From Planctopirus ephydatiae (lineage in GTDB: Bacteria > Planctomycetota > Planctomycetia > Planctomycetales > Planctomycetaceae): DNA of 64,000 nucleotides. The position numbers and the translations under genes were made by a program. Below are positions 35,826 through 45,260 of this stretch, piece by piece; within the stretch, counting starts at the first letter, position 1, and each line of letters begins with the position of its first letter. Under the pieces are notes generated by a model. The model made no database searches, was not told where the DNA came from, and saw only the letters and a list, made by a program, of their open reading frames with translations. The stretch spans positions 310,001-374,000 of the forward strand of contig NZ_CP036299.1 of the NCBI RefSeq assembly GCF_007752345.1. The letters are read 5' to 3'.

Positions 35826-36791
35826 ATGGGGGCAGCGCGCCTTCCTCGACTACTCAGGCTGATTCAGGCACTGCAATCGGGCAGACTGTGCAATTCTGTC
35901 CAATTGGCAGAGGAGTGCGGTGTCAGCCGCCGGACGATCTTCCGGGATATCAGCATCCTGCAGGAAGCGGGCATTCATGTTCTCTACGACGAAGAGCGGC
36001 AAGGTTATTGCATGCCTCTTCGGTTGTCGTTACCTGCCAGTCAGCTCAGTTTAAGTGAGGCGATCTCGCTGCTGCTGTTTTGCAGTGAACTTTCCGATTC
36101 AACCACGGGTATCCCTTTTCAGCAGGATGCCCGGCAAGCGGCCATGAAGATTCTCGAAGGCTTGCCGCGGAGTGTGCGGGAGACAGTGGCTGAGATTACC
36201 GAATCGATGTCGATCCGTATCGATTCGCGAAATCAGTTGATTGGCAGCCAGTCACTGTACGAAGTGCTCCTCTCGGCACTGATCCGTCGGGAGCAGATCC
36301 GCGTGCGGTATCACAGCCTCACGGAAGCATCGCCTCTATCGACGTTGCTGAGCCCTTATCGACTCCTTTTCAGTCGGAGGAGCTGGTATGTGATTGGGCG
36401 ATCAAGCTGGCATCGCACCGTGCGGACATTCAATGTCGGCAGGCTGGAGCAGCTGGAACTGGCGGGGACTTTCTACAAGATTCCACCGCGATTCAGCCTC
36501 GATCGTTATCTGGGAAATGCCTGGCATCTCATTCGAGGAACACCGACAGGCCAGACGGTCAAAGTGCAATTCGATAAGCAGGTGGCCATGAATGTGGCCG
36601 AAGTGCGCTGGCATAAAACACAGTCGGCGGAGTGGCTCGAAGATGGGTCAGTGGTCTTGAGCTTTAAAGTGGATGGCCTGAGCGAAATCGTCTGGTGGAT
36701 TCTCGGCTATGGCCGCTATGCCCGGGTGCTGGAACCCGTGACACTCAAGGCCATGATTCATGAGCATGCACAGCAGATGCTGGCGACGTGA
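35826..36791 (+). CDS. WYL-domain transcriptional regulator (YafY-like)
   Basis: 321 residues. An N-terminal winged helix-turn-helix of the HTH_11 type (RLIQALQSGRLCNSVQLAEECGVSRRTIFRDISILQEAG) is followed by a linker and a WYL domain with the strand SWYVIGRSSWHRTVRTFNVGRLEQLEL, then the C-terminal WCX extension (VQFDKQVA; WILGYGRYARVLEP). Such regulators bind single-stranded DNA or small ligands and control DNA repair, defence or metabolism genes. No target can be named, and no defence genes adjoin. It is convergent with the Nudix gene, 6 bp away. Confidence 0.9.
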   Translation: MGAARLPRLLRLIQALQSGRLCNSVQLAEECGVSRRTIFRDISILQEAGIHVLYDEERQGYCMPLRLSLPASQLSLSEAISLLLFCSELSDSTTGIPFQQDARQAAMKILEGLPRSVRETVAEITESMSIRIDSRNQLIGSQSLYEVLLSALIRREQIRVRYHSLTEASPLSTLLSPYRLLFSRRSWYVIGRSSWHRTVRTFNVGRLEQLELAGTFYKIPPRFSLDRYLGNAWHLIRGTPTGQTVKVQFDKQVAMNVAEVRWHKTQSAEWLEDGSVVLSFKVDGLSEIVWWILGYGRYARVLEPVTLKAMIHEHAQQMLAT

Positions 36792-36797
36792 CGAGTA

Positions 36798-37292
36798 TCA
36801 ATCATCGATTGATGACGATTCAAGATGAGGTTCTTCATTATCGATGACGTTCTTGATCAGCAGTTCAATGATTTTTGTGTTGGCCGAAGGGAATTTGAGC
36901 TGGGCAAGTTCTGCGATGGGCACCCAGTGAAAAGCACCCGCCAGAGAAGATGTGAGTAAGGAAGATTCTCTTAAGTCGGCCGAGGGGCTCACAGGTTGGC
37001 ACAGCCAGAACTCGATCCGAAAAATCTCTTCAATACCATCATCCCCGACTCGAGTGCTCTGCCACGCATCAAGCAGGCGTTCAGCAGTCACCGCCAGACC
37101 TGTCTCTTCAAGGCACTCGCGACAGGCCGCCGCAGCGAAGTCTTCTCCAGACTCAACTTTTCCGCCCGGAAACTCAGCCAGCCCCGCGAACGATTGACCC
37201 GGTTGTCGCTGACCCACAATCACATGGCCCCAGGCAATCACCAGTGCAACGCCGATTTTTTTAAATCGCGGTTCTTGTAGTGAGGGGTTCAT
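36798..37292 (-). CDS. Nudix hydrolase (MutT-like)
   Basis: 164 residues from ATG 37292; a TTG one codon earlier is also in frame. CAGGGATGAGA lies upstream as a plausible ribosome-binding site. The Nudix box GGKVESGEDFAAAACRECLEETGL is complete (G-x5-E-x7-RE-x2-EE-x-GL), so it should cleave a nucleoside diphosphate linked to some group X. The opening KKIGVALVIAWGHVIVGQR and FAGLAEFPGGK resemble MutT/8-oxo-dGTP pyrophosphohydrolases, which sanitise the nucleotide pool, but substrate cannot be fixed from the sequence. The acidic C-terminal tail (NEEPHLESSSIDD) is unusual. Confidence 0.92.
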   Translation of the reverse strand: MNPSLQEPRFKKIGVALVIAWGHVIVGQRQPGQSFAGLAEFPGGKVESGEDFAAAACRECLEETGLAVTAERLLDAWQSTRVGDDGIEEIFRIEFWLCQPVSPSADLRESSLLTSSLAGAFHWVPIAELAQLKFPSANTKIIELLIKNVIDNEEPHLESSSIDD

Positions 37293-37393
37293 CAATGTCT
37301 CATCCCTGGCTGGTCAATCCACAAAAAGTGTGGTCAGTCCGTTGGTCAGATTCTTTTGTCCCGCTCATCTCAAGCATGAGAAGATGGAACAAA

Positions 37394-37423
37394 GGGTGCC
37401 CGCCATCAATACAGCAGGCACCC
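37394..37423 (-). terminator. Probable terminator of fabI
   Basis: GGGTGCC (37394-37400) and GGCACCC (37417-37423) form the stem, extended by GC pairs. On the minus strand the hairpin is followed by TTTGTT. It lies 30 bp past the fabI stop codon. Confidence 0.6.
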
Positions 37424-37452
37424 CATGTTGAAAATCTGGCTCAACAAAATGT

Positions 37453-38277
37453 CTAGCTGGATGATTTCGCAGGGAAGGCGTCCAGAGGTGGGGCACCCAT
37501 CACATGATAGCCCGAATCGACGTGCAGCGTTTCGCCCGTCACACCGGTCGAGAGATCACTGAGCAGGTAAACAGCCGATTTGCCCACGTCTTCGGCTGTG
37601 ACGTTCTGCCGCATGGGCGACATCGTGTCGTACATCGCCAGCATGAGGTCGATCCCCTTGACGGCTGATGAACTCAATGTGCGAATCGGCCCGGCACTGA
37701 TGGCGTTGACGCGAATCTTGCGCTGGCCCAGTTCAGCGGCCAGATATTCCACAGCCGATTCCAGAGCTGACTTGCACAGGCCCATGATGTTGTAGCCGGG
37801 GATCACCTTTTCACCACCCAGATAGGTGAGGGTGATGATACTGCCACCATCATTCATGATTTTCTGAGCGCGATGCACAACGGCCAGCAGGCTGTAGACG
37901 CTGATATCCATCGACACCTTGAAGCCTTCACGGCTGCACGCGTGGACATCCCCTTTGAGATCGTCAATCGGGGCATAGGCAATCGAATGCACGACAAAAT
38001 CGATATTCCCCAGCCCTTCATGAATGGCAGCAAAGGCTTTGTCGAGGTCTTCGTCTTTTTGAACGTCGCAGGGAATGATGTGCTTGGCACCCAGGGGCTC
38101 GACCAGTTTGCGAACCCGGCGTTCCATTTTGGGGCTGGCAGGATCTTTGTCGGGCAGGAAGGTGAAAGCCAGTTCGGCACCTTCAGCGTGGAGCTTCTCA
38201 GTGATCCCCCAGGCAATCGAATAATCATTCACCAGCCCGAGAATTACCCCTTTTTTGCCCGTGAGCAAACCCATCAT
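37453..38277 (-). CDS. fabI: Enoyl-ACP reductase (NADH)
   Basis: 274 residues, normal FabI length. It reduces trans-2-enoyl-ACP in the last step of each fatty-acid elongation cycle and is the triclosan target. The N-terminal nucleotide-binding stretch [19 protein letters not shown], catalytic tyrosine and lysine in [13 protein letters not shown], the first tyrosine in ISVYSLL, and [13 protein letters not shown] and [19 protein letters not shown] match the FabI family. ATGATG begins the gene with AAAGGA 5-7 nt upstream. It stands alone, with its own terminator, unlinked to the ketoacyl synthase at 19.7 kb. Confidence 0.95.
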   Translation of the reverse strand: MMGLLTGKKGVILGLVNDYSIAWGITEKLHAEGAELAFTFLPDKDPASPKMERRVRKLVEPLGAKHIIPCDVQKDEDLDKAFAAIHEGLGNIDFVVHSIAYAPIDDLKGDVHACSREGFKVSMDISVYSLLAVVHRAQKIMNDGGSIITLTYLGGEKVIPGYNIMGLCKSALESAVEYLAAELGQRKIRVNAISAGPIRTLSSSAVKGIDLMLAMYDTMSPMRQNVTAEDVGKSAVYLLSDLSTGVTGETLHVDSGYHVMGAPPLDAFPAKSSS

Positions 38278-38711
38278 CGCATCCTTTGGACAGAAGATTT
38301 AAACAGTGACATTCCGTGAATCTTGCGGCCACAGCCATCCGCCTCGAAGGCTAAGTCGCTATCGCCCGTCACCTTTTCAATCCTTACCTTATCGGCCGCC
38401 GGAAAATCGGGCAACTACCAGTCCATTTCATCTCTCGCGAACCGCAGCCCGGCAAACTCTGTTTCTCCGGAAAAGTTTGACGGTCAATCTCACAATCAAC
38501 TGAGTGACCGCCGATCAAATCTGCCCATAAAGTCTTCCAGGCTTCACTGATCGGATGGTGATTCGGTTGAAGTTCACACGCCGGACGACATTCTCCCAGC
38601 ATGTGAACAGGACTGGGGTAAATTACCAATCAGGATGGAGCCATGCCTTGCGGCACGGTGTGTGGGTAGCTGTGCAGTACCAAACCGCGCAGTGCCAAAC
38701 CACGGCATCGA
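38278..38711. other. Intergenic region, nothing firm
   Basis: 430 bp between divergent genes. A GCCATGCCTTGCGGCACGG segment near 38641 may be a decayed REP-like element. Small frames are not supported as genes. Confidence 0.4.
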
Positions 38712-40946
38712 TTGAATCTGGTTGATGTGAGGACACCCGTGTTTTGTCTGAGATTTTGCAAACACCGGCCCGCTGACTGGTGGCGAAAGCTCGCTTCAAA
38801 GCCCGGCTCGCCAGTCGAGAATCGTCCGGTGTTGGTAATTAACACCGCCATCGCGAATCGTGTCGCACTCCCTTTAGCCATCTGGCTGGGTGTGATGATC
38901 GTCCCCGGATTGGCCCAGAACTCACTGCTCGGGCTATTCACCGGCGAGGGGACATCTCAACCCCCAGTGTCGACAGCTTTCGGGCCACTGAATGACCCGG
39001 CCCAGCCCAGAGCCGGGACACAGTTTGCTCAATTGCCGCCAGGTCAGGTTACACCAGTTCCTGCTCAGCCAGTTCCTGCAGCAGGGGTGTTTGTGAATCC
39101 ACCGCAGGCCATCCAGCCATTCGATCCCGTGAAGGCCCGTTCAACCGCCGTCGCGCTCAACTACAGCAGAGCCTCGCTGCATCGCATCCGCAAGAATCCT
39201 TCCGTGCGGGTGACACACGAAGAGCAGACGAAGATTCTCAACCATCTCGACTTCAACGGCGTGGCCGACGAAGAAGTGGTCAAGCTGTATTCGTCGATTC
39301 TCGATGAAGTGGGTCAGCAGCGTCTGGCCGATCAGGAACGAACTGTACTGACAGATAAATATCAGGGGGCGATTGCTCAAAGTGTGACTCTCAGTGCGTT
39401 CACTGTGGCCGCCCAATTAGCGACTGCCAGCTATCCCGAAGCGATTCGCACGGGAGCAGCCAGTTGGTGGGATTACCGCACGACGACACTGAATCGTGAT
39501 CTCGATTTGTGGCGCGTCGAAAAAGCCCGGCTGCAGGCCATCAATCAGAAGTCGATTCAGTTTCTCGAAACCAGTTGGCGCCTCGCTCGCACACGGCAGA
39601 TTCCCGATACCTGGCTCGTTCGCAGCGACGATCTCGATCAACTCGAACTGGCATGGGCTGAACCCGATCTGGAAACCCGATTGCGGCGGCTCAAACGCAC
39701 AGAACCCTTCATGGAAGCCTGGCCACCGTACCATTACTACGTGGCGCGAACAGAGCAGGGGTTGGGCCGCCTCGCTGAGGCCAATGAAACCTACGAAAAG
39801 CTCGCCAAACTGCAGCAGGGGCATTTCCGTAAAGATGAGATGCTGGCCGCATCATTGGCCAATCAGTCGGCCATACAAACCGTGCTGGGCCTGCCCGAAG
39901 CTCCCACAACCGCTCGCAAAGCACTCGCCGCTTCGAATGAATCGTGGGAGTCGCACCTCCTCGCAGCAGCCGTCCTGCAGCGAGCCGGTGAGTTCGACGT
40001 CGCCGAAGAAGCGATTCTCAGAAATCTCGACAGCAAAGCCTTCGTATTGCCAAGTCAGGTCGCTTTGCTGTCGCTGTACTGCTCGAGTGGAGCGACTGAA
40101 AAGCTGCAGGCTAGATTGGCAGATGCCACGCTCCTCAAGCAGGTTCCTGTCCCGGTGCTTGTCGCGTGCAGTTCAGTGCTCGCCGATCAGACGCCCCCTG
40201 GATTGCGGCGGCAACTCATGGCGTCGATTCAAGGCATGCCCAAGCTCAACTTTGGAGCTGACGATTACGTGATCGCTGCTCAGCCCAACTGGAATCTCGA
40301 AGGTGCGAAGATCTCCCTCGAAGTGAACGGCCAGCGTTACGGTAAGCCGCAGGTCGCCATGCAACAGGGGTACGTAACAGCCAGCTTTGGTGGAGTGGCC
40401 GAATGGGGACATCCCCTTTCCGGAACAACCGAACGTTTGAACCGAGCGACGATTGTGCTGGAATATCCCCAGTTGCCACCCATCCGGCTGGCTCTCGATC
40501 CTCAAACGGCGGCTGAAAATGCGATTGTCGCACAGCGCGGCCCGCGCTGGCAGTTGACTCATATCGGGGCCGATGACTCCCTCGTGACGAAGTTCGCACC
40601 TCGCACCGAATCGATGCTCGCCAGACGACGAGGCAATCCCGTGCAACTTGGTGCCCCAGCCGGAGAAGAGTCGATCGCCAACGTGCAGCCGGCGATTGAG
40701 ATTGTGGACATCATCGAGGATCGCTCGCGCGGGCCCATCAATCCCTTCGAGGATGACCCCGCACCAGCAGTGACGGACGATGCCGCCGGACTGGCTGCCT
40801 CGGGACAACGGATTGGCTCGCAGCCGGTCTCTCAATCACAGGCTGTCTCACAATCACAGTCTGTCTCTCAGACAGTCACCAAGCCGCCAATCATCCGCAA
40901 GCTGCCCGACTGGCCACATACGCCGGCCAAGACCAGTACGCCGTAG
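38712..40946 (+). CDS. Large exported protein, unknown function, helical/TPR-like
   Basis: The open frame begins at TTG 38712 (744 residues), but the true start is uncertain. A GTG at 38829 would put the hydrophobic segment (IANRVALPLAIWLGVMIVPGLAQ) at the N-terminus as a signal peptide, which I consider likely. The mature protein has a Pro/Gln-rich linker, then a long helical part with TPR-like periodicity (YVARTEQGLGRLAEANETYEKLAKLQQ; LAAAVLQRAGEFDVAEEAIL), and a beta-rich C-terminal region. Near the end a Ser/Gln repeat (SQPVSQSQAVSQSQSVSQ) is encoded by tandem repeats of about 18 bp at 40828-40872. No known enzyme domain was recognised. It is convergent with the small lipoprotein gene, 7 bp away. 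Confidence 0.75.
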   Translation: MNLVDVRTPVFCLRFCKHRPADWWRKLASKPGSPVENRPVLVINTAIANRVALPLAIWLGVMIVPGLAQNSLLGLFTGEGTSQPPVSTAFGPLNDPAQPRAGTQFAQLPPGQVTPVPAQPVPAAGVFVNPPQAIQPFDPVKARSTAVALNYSRASLHRIRKNPSVRVTHEEQTKILNHLDFNGVADEEVVKLYSSILDEVGQQRLADQERTVLTDKYQGAIAQSVTLSAFTVAAQLATASYPEAIRTGAASWWDYRTTTLNRDLDLWRVEKARLQAINQKSIQFLETSWRLARTRQIPDTWLVRSDDLDQLELAWAEPDLETRLRRLKRTEPFMEAWPPYHYYVARTEQGLGRLAEANETYEKLAKLQQGHFRKDEMLAASLANQSAIQTVLGLPEAPTTARKALAASNESWESHLLAAAVLQRAGEFDVAEEAILRNLDSKAFVLPSQVALLSLYCSSGATEKLQARLADATLLKQVPVPVLVACSSVLADQTPPGLRRQLMASIQGMPKLNFGADDYVIAAQPNWNLEGAKISLEVNGQRYGKPQVAMQQGYVTASFGGVAEWGHPLSGTTERLNRATIVLEYPQLPPIRLALDPQTAAENAIVAQRGPRWQLTHIGADDSLVTKFAPRTESMLARRRGNPVQLGAPAGEESIANVQPAIEIVDIIEDRSRGPINPFEDDPAPAVTDDAAGLAASGQRIGSQPVSQSQAVSQSQSVSQTVTKPPIIRKLPDWPHTPAKTSTP

Positions 40947-40953
40947 GACAGAC

Positions 40954-41415
40954 TCACACTTTAACTGTTTGTTTGAGGTCGTGGAGCGTCCAGAAGTCGT
41001 CAATCGATTCCAGCGGCTCGGTTTCGTACTGGCCGGGAATCAGTGGAATCTCTTGCCCGGTCTGCTCAGCCAGGAACTCCTCGATGTCGGCCCGCGAGAT
41101 CTCTTTCTTAGGGAAAAGTTTGCTCAGCAGACGACGGCCCGGTGAGTGCCGTTTCCGCGTGGACTGCGCAGGGATACTCGTCGTCTCCGGCAGATAGATC
41201 GCCCCTGTGCTGAAGTCGACTGCAAAAGCAATGACCCCCGGTATGAAAAAGAACAGCAGACCCACCGCATTGAGCGCGACCACACCCCAGTCAAACCGGC
41301 CACTCCTCTGCCCCCGGCGTTCGGGATAAAGGATCGTCCCGCAACCAGTGGCTGAAGGCGATATCACAGCGACAAAACCCACAAACAACCATTCACGGCG
41401 AGTCACAGAGGGCAT
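40954..41415 (-). CDS. Small lipoprotein with one membrane segment
   Basis: 153 residues. The N-terminus ends in a lipobox-like SATGCGTILYPERRGQ, with the candidate Cys near residue 25, followed by a hydrophobic stretch (VALNAVGLLFFFIPGVIAFAVDF) and DFSTGAIYLP. The order CGT-LYPERRGQ, GLLFFFIPGVIAFAVDFSTG and IYLP is a conserved arrangement I associate with small uncharacterised bacterial lipoproteins. Residues 85-153 are a charged tail. Function unknown. The ATG at 41415 is the only suitable start. Confidence 0.75.
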   Translation of the reverse strand: MPSVTRREWLFVGFVAVISPSATGCGTILYPERRGQRSGRFDWGVVALNAVGLLFFFIPGVIAFAVDFSTGAIYLPETTSIPAQSTRKRHSPGRRLLSKLFPKKEISRADIEEFLAEQTGQEIPLIPGQYETEPLESIDDFWTLHDLKQTVKV

Positions 41416-42544
41416 GACGGTCTTCCAGAGATCTCATCACACGAGGACAAGCCCAGCCCCAGGCAATGAAAGGCATTTCGATAAGTGGTGATTGTTGAGG
41501 AGAACACAATACGGGAAGAGAAGACCTGCTGGCGGCAATTGGAGCAGAGGTGAAAGAAGTCACTCAGTTCAGAGACGGCAGGTGTAGGCGAAACCATCAA
41601 TAGACTCAAGACGAATTGCATCCTCCGTGTGCCACTGCTGCCTCGCCAGCAGTACTCCTCCCACCATCTCCTCGACATCAAACCTCATCGCTGACCCCAA
41701 CCCTCAACTTCCAACTTCCAACTTCCAAAAAAACAACCCCCAACGACTCTCACAAGTCGTCAGGGGTCATCCGTATTCCAGCCTCAATCACAGCCCATCC
41801 TGAACAGTCACCACCAACGAAGTCACCTTCGCCCGTCATGACTGCCAGCTAGCCCGATTTCTCAATCGTCTTGTATTGAAGCTTCATTCGCTGTCGATTT
41901 TTGTTCGCATGAAGCTCATGACCAGTTACCGTTCAGTTCCATACAGAGTCAGTTCATCACTGACTCCATTTCCCACTGACCGTTGCACTCGAATTCGAGG
42001 GGAAGCACCCACAAGCGGCACTCCCACCATTGACACCTATATGTGTCAATAGCACAGGATGGGCTCTGATCGAGCCACGGCAAGAAACTTCGGTCCGGAA
42101 TCACAAGCAGAAACATCCCACCTGCGAGGTGCACCCTGATGAAGCCTCTCTACCCAATCCCACTCTGTTGCGCCAACATGTCACTTCACCCCTCGGAAAC
42201 CCTCACCGACATTCAGCGAGTACCACCTCTGGAACCGTCGCCCGCGTCTGCGTGGGAGATGCCAAGGTGAGGGTCTTTTCCAATCGATACGCTTCCATAA
42301 CACGGGTTTCCGCCAGAGCCCCAATTGTCTGCTGGTGGCCAGAGATCCAGAGGATATCGTCCCGCTCGCTCTACCTTCGAGCTCTTCGTCGTGAACTCAG
42401 CCCCTCTAACACTGCCACCGTCCATCCTGCACTTCGACACACACCATCTTCTTCCAGAGGAAATAACGCTCTTCGCGATGTACTTCCTCTCTCCGTGACA
42501 AACAATCCAGATGTTCAGCAGACGCCAAAAGAATGTCTTAGGAA
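41416..42544. other. Gene-poor region of 1.1 kb
   Basis: Long frames here (notably 42030-42653, plus) overlap the dienelactone hydrolase gene antisense and lack family features. The region holds the palindrome at 41634-41653, a C/A-rich tract at about 41696-41745 and little else that I can recognise. Confidence 0.5.
41634..41653. repeat. Short palindrome ACTGCTG/CAGCAGT
   Basis: Arms 41634-41640 and 41647-41653 around CCTCGC, preceded by GTGTGCC. The form GTGCCACTGCTG...CAGCAGT resembles a short dispersed repeat of planctomycetes; only one copy was seen here. Confidence 0.4.
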
Positions 42545-43375
42545 CTACTTGAGAGGCGCCAGAATGCCGTCCAGTCGTTTCCAGGCATCCATACGGGCCT
42601 GCTTATTGGCGTCGCTGGCATCGGGAGCTTCACCAGCTCGCATGAATCCATGACCAGCCCCTTTGTAAAGCACAGGCTCGTAAACTTTGCCAGCCTCTTT
42701 CATACTGGCTGTTGAACCGGCAATCGTCGCATTCACCCGGGCATCGTTCTCGCCATAAAACCCGTAAACCGGTCCTTTGATTCGAGCTAGATCTTTCCCA
42801 TCAGTCGGCCCAGTCCCATAGAACGGGCAGAATGCTTCAATCCCCTCGACGTTGGTCGCGAGACGAAATGTCTGTCCACCACCCCAGCAGAAGCCGATCA
42901 CAACCACTTTGCCATTCGCAGCGGGCAGAGCTTTGGCATACTCGATCACCCCTTTCAGGTCGGCTGTGATCTGATCGGGCGGCAGGGCCGAAATCGCCTT
43001 GCGAACACCATCACCTCCACCGAGTGAAGCCGTCCCCTTGCCATCGGGCCCACTGCCTGAAAGCAGATCGGGAGCGATGGCAATCACACCGCGTTCTGCC
43101 AGTTGATCAGTCACACCCCGCACCCAGTCCGAGAGACCGAAGATCTCATGGATAACAATCACCACCGGGGCTTTCTTGCTCACTTCCGGAAAGGCGATAA
43201 ACGAATTCACCTTTCGCGAGCCCGCCGGAATCTCCACATATTCCAGATGCCGGGGAGAATCTTCCAATCGCTTGAGTGCCCATTCCTGACCTTGAGATAT
43301 TTCCATCGTGGCCAACCAGCCACAAGCCAGCAGCACTGCAGCCGATAACCGAACGAGTGTCTGAGATATGGTCAT
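42545..43375 (-). CDS. Exported dienelactone hydrolase family protein
   Basis: 276 residues from ATG 43375, with AAGGA 8 nt upstream; the frame is open to 43474. A signal peptide (LVRLSAAVLLACGWLATM, cleavage near SQGQ) leads to a DLH-type alpha/beta hydrolase. The nucleophile is a cysteine, in VVIGFCWGGG, with the aspartate in YGENDARV and the histidine in GAGHGFMRAG, as in dienelactone hydrolase. Most relatives are carboxymethylenebutenolidase-like or of unknown substrate; the periplasmic location argues against a simple aromatic-degradation role. No aromatic-pathway genes adjoin. Confidence 0.9.
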   Translation of the reverse strand: MTISQTLVRLSAAVLLACGWLATMEISQGQEWALKRLEDSPRHLEYVEIPAGSRKVNSFIAFPEVSKKAPVVIVIHEIFGLSDWVRGVTDQLAERGVIAIAPDLLSGSGPDGKGTASLGGGDGVRKAISALPPDQITADLKGVIEYAKALPAANGKVVVIGFCWGGGQTFRLATNVEGIEAFCPFYGTGPTDGKDLARIKGPVYGFYGENDARVNATIAGSTASMKEAGKVYEPVLYKGAGHGFMRAGEAPDASDANKQARMDAWKRLDGILAPLK

Positions 43376-43416
43376 TCTCATATCCTTCCAATTTCTTTGT
43401 AGGGATCTGTCAAGAG

Positions 43417-43454
43417 ACGACGAGCCCTGCTGGGCTGTCAGCAAGGCTCGTCGT
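43417..43454 (-). terminator. Possible terminator hairpin between LRR and DLH genes
   Basis: ACGACGAGCC (43417-43426) pairs with GGCTCGTCGT (43445-43454), loop 18 nt. On the minus strand it is followed by CTCTTG, a weak T-run. It lies 30 bp past the LRR gene stop. Confidence 0.45.
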
Positions 43455-43483
43455 GGAGTCCATCGCTGACTCAATAACTCGAA

Positions 43484-44947
43484 CTAGGGGCCCACAATCT
43501 GCAGCCCGGGAATCGCAGCCTTCAATTCATCCAGGCCCCCACCACTCAGCATGATGCAGTTATTGACAGACAGCTTCTTGAGCTTCTTCAGAGTAGCCAG
43601 TTCCTTCAATGTCGCATCGGTCACTTCTGTCTGCGATAAATTCAATTCGGTTAGCTCACCGAACCCTGCAATTGTCCTGGCTGCTGCATCAGTAATCCGG
43701 GTCTGCTCCAGATTTAAAGCCTTGAGCTTCTTCAGATCTCGAATCGATTCAATCCCTGCATCAGACGTCGTCGTGGCCCACAGGCTCAAATCTTCCAGTG
43801 AGGTCAGCCCCGCTAAATTCTTCACACCATCATCACCAAAAATCCCCTCAGTAAGATCCAGCTCCACCAGATTCTTTAGCCCACTCACAGCCTCCAGCCC
43901 CGGGTCTGTACACAATGTATCCCGCAGCAGTAACCGGCGCATCCTGGGCATGTTCTTCACCACAGCCAGGCCATCGTTCTTGATACGAGTGCGGCGCACA
44001 TGCAGCTCTTCCAGATTGGTCAATCCACCCAGCTTGATCAGCCCTTCGCTGGTCAGTCTCGTATCATCCAGTTCCAGAATGCGGAGAGTCTTCGTATCAG
44101 CCAACTGGCTCAGACCGGCATCCGTAAAGTTCTCGCCCCACACATTGAGCTTTTGCAGGTTCGGGAGTTTGGCAATCAGCGGGAGCGATGCATCCGTGAC
44201 ACGAGTCGCCTGCAGACGCAGATCGCGCAGTTGAGACAACCCAGAGAGCGACTTCATTCCTTCATCGGTCACATTGGTAAATCGCAAATCGAGTGCTCGC
44301 AATTTCGCCAGCTTCGAGAGATGGACCAGAGCCGGGTCAAGAATGTTTGTCCGCCGGAGATACAGCACTTCCAGGTTGGGAAAACTCGCCAGCACCTCAG
44401 CCCCGGTATCTGTCAGTTGTGTGTTCTCCAGCCCCAGCACGACCAGATTGGTCAGCGGCTTCAGCAGCAGCACACCTTTGTCGGTAATCTTCGGGCCTTC
44501 GAGCCGCAATTCGGTCAGATGAGTCAACTTGGCCACGAGCGCCAGATCGTCGTCTCCAATCGAAGTTTCTGCAGCCGTCTCTCCTTCACCGGCGACCTTC
44601 GTCCCCTTGACTGTAAAATCAGCCTTGATGACATGCCCATTAGCGTCCACCGTCAATAGACCACTTTTGGCACGCAACTGTTCGATCAACTGGGGATCAT
44701 CAGGAGGCGATGTTTGTTCGCTGGTTGCCGATGTCGATGTCGGTGCCGATGGCGGTGCACTCGGACAGCCCGACAATGTCACTATCGTCAGCACCAGCGA
44801 AGCCCCGGCCAGCAATTTCGTATGTGCCAGCAAGCCCGGGCTGACCCAGGAAGCGAACTGGGAAAAACGGCAGGTGGTGCGGTTCAAGTCGTCGAGGCGG
44901 CAAATCATTTGGATAACAATCCCTGCGAAAGCGGTAAGTTGAGTCAA
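43484..44947 (-). CDS. Leucine-rich-repeat lipoprotein
   Basis: Up to 487 residues. A lipobox (LTIVTLSGC) ends at Cys61 of the long frame, which is deep for a lipoprotein signal, so a later start is likely. Candidates are ATG 44908 or a TTG at 44833 that gives a normal signal, but neither has a clear ribosome-binding site. After a Ser/Thr/Pro-rich linker come about 14 leucine-rich repeats of 23-24 residues in the pattern LTxLxxLxLxxTxITDxGL (for example LTHLTELRLEGPKITDKGV). This horseshoe would be displayed at the envelope and bind another protein; the partner is unknown. LRR proteins are expanded in planctomycetes. Confidence 0.85.
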   Translation of the reverse strand: MTQLTAFAGIVIQMICRLDDLNRTTCRFSQFASWVSPGLLAHTKLLAGASLVLTIVTLSGCPSAPPSAPTSTSATSEQTSPPDDPQLIEQLRAKSGLLTVDANGHVIKADFTVKGTKVAGEGETAAETSIGDDDLALVAKLTHLTELRLEGPKITDKGVLLLKPLTNLVVLGLENTQLTDTGAEVLASFPNLEVLYLRRTNILDPALVHLSKLAKLRALDLRFTNVTDEGMKSLSGLSQLRDLRLQATRVTDASLPLIAKLPNLQKLNVWGENFTDAGLSQLADTKTLRILELDDTRLTSEGLIKLGGLTNLEELHVRRTRIKNDGLAVVKNMPRMRRLLLRDTLCTDPGLEAVSGLKNLVELDLTEGIFGDDGVKNLAGLTSLEDLSLWATTTSDAGIESIRDLKKLKALNLEQTRITDAAARTIAGFGELTELNLSQTEVTDATLKELATLKKLKKLSVNNCIMLSGGGLDELKAAIPGLQIVGP

Positions 44948-45260
44948 TTACCCATCAAGGAAAGTTTACCCGAACGTCCAGTCTCTCGCGCCTCTCCTCA
45001 ACAAGGAATTCACCGCTGGGAAATCATTTTCCGTTGGCGGGAAAGTCCATACACCCTGTTATCAAGGGATTGTGACCATCTGTAGGAAGGCTGTTCCTGT
45101 TGGAACGAGACCAGGCTCTGGCTTCACTCTGCGAATTCCTGATGAACATCTGGCTGGCCACTTCTACAGATGGTTATGATTTGACAAGCTGCCTCATCCT
45201 GATCGCTCTTCCATAACTCACTGAATTCTTCTCCAAACCTCACTGATCAAAGGTTGTTTC
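44948..45260. other. Intergenic region with spaced inverted repeats
   Basis: 313 bp between divergent genes, containing the inverted repeats described at 45076-45173. The AAAGG ribosome-binding site of the next gene is at its right end. No gene was seen. Confidence 0.5.
45076..45173. repeat. 98-bp segment bounded by inverted repeats
   Basis: CCATCTGTAGGAAG (45076-45089) and CTTCTACAGATGG (45161-45173) are inverted, with one bulge. The 71-bp interior has its own small hairpin (GTTCC-TGTT-GGAAC). The form is that of a miniature terminal-inverted-repeat element, but no target duplication is obvious. Confidence 0.4.

Noticed and set aside
35414-36058. A 214-codon frame running into the WYL regulator gene
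   Set aside because: Its second half is the regulator gene in another frame and its first half has no motifs.
42030-42653. A 207-codon plus-strand frame in the gene-poor region
   Set aside because: Overlaps the 3' end of the dienelactone hydrolase gene antisense; Ser/Thr/Arg-rich, no domains.
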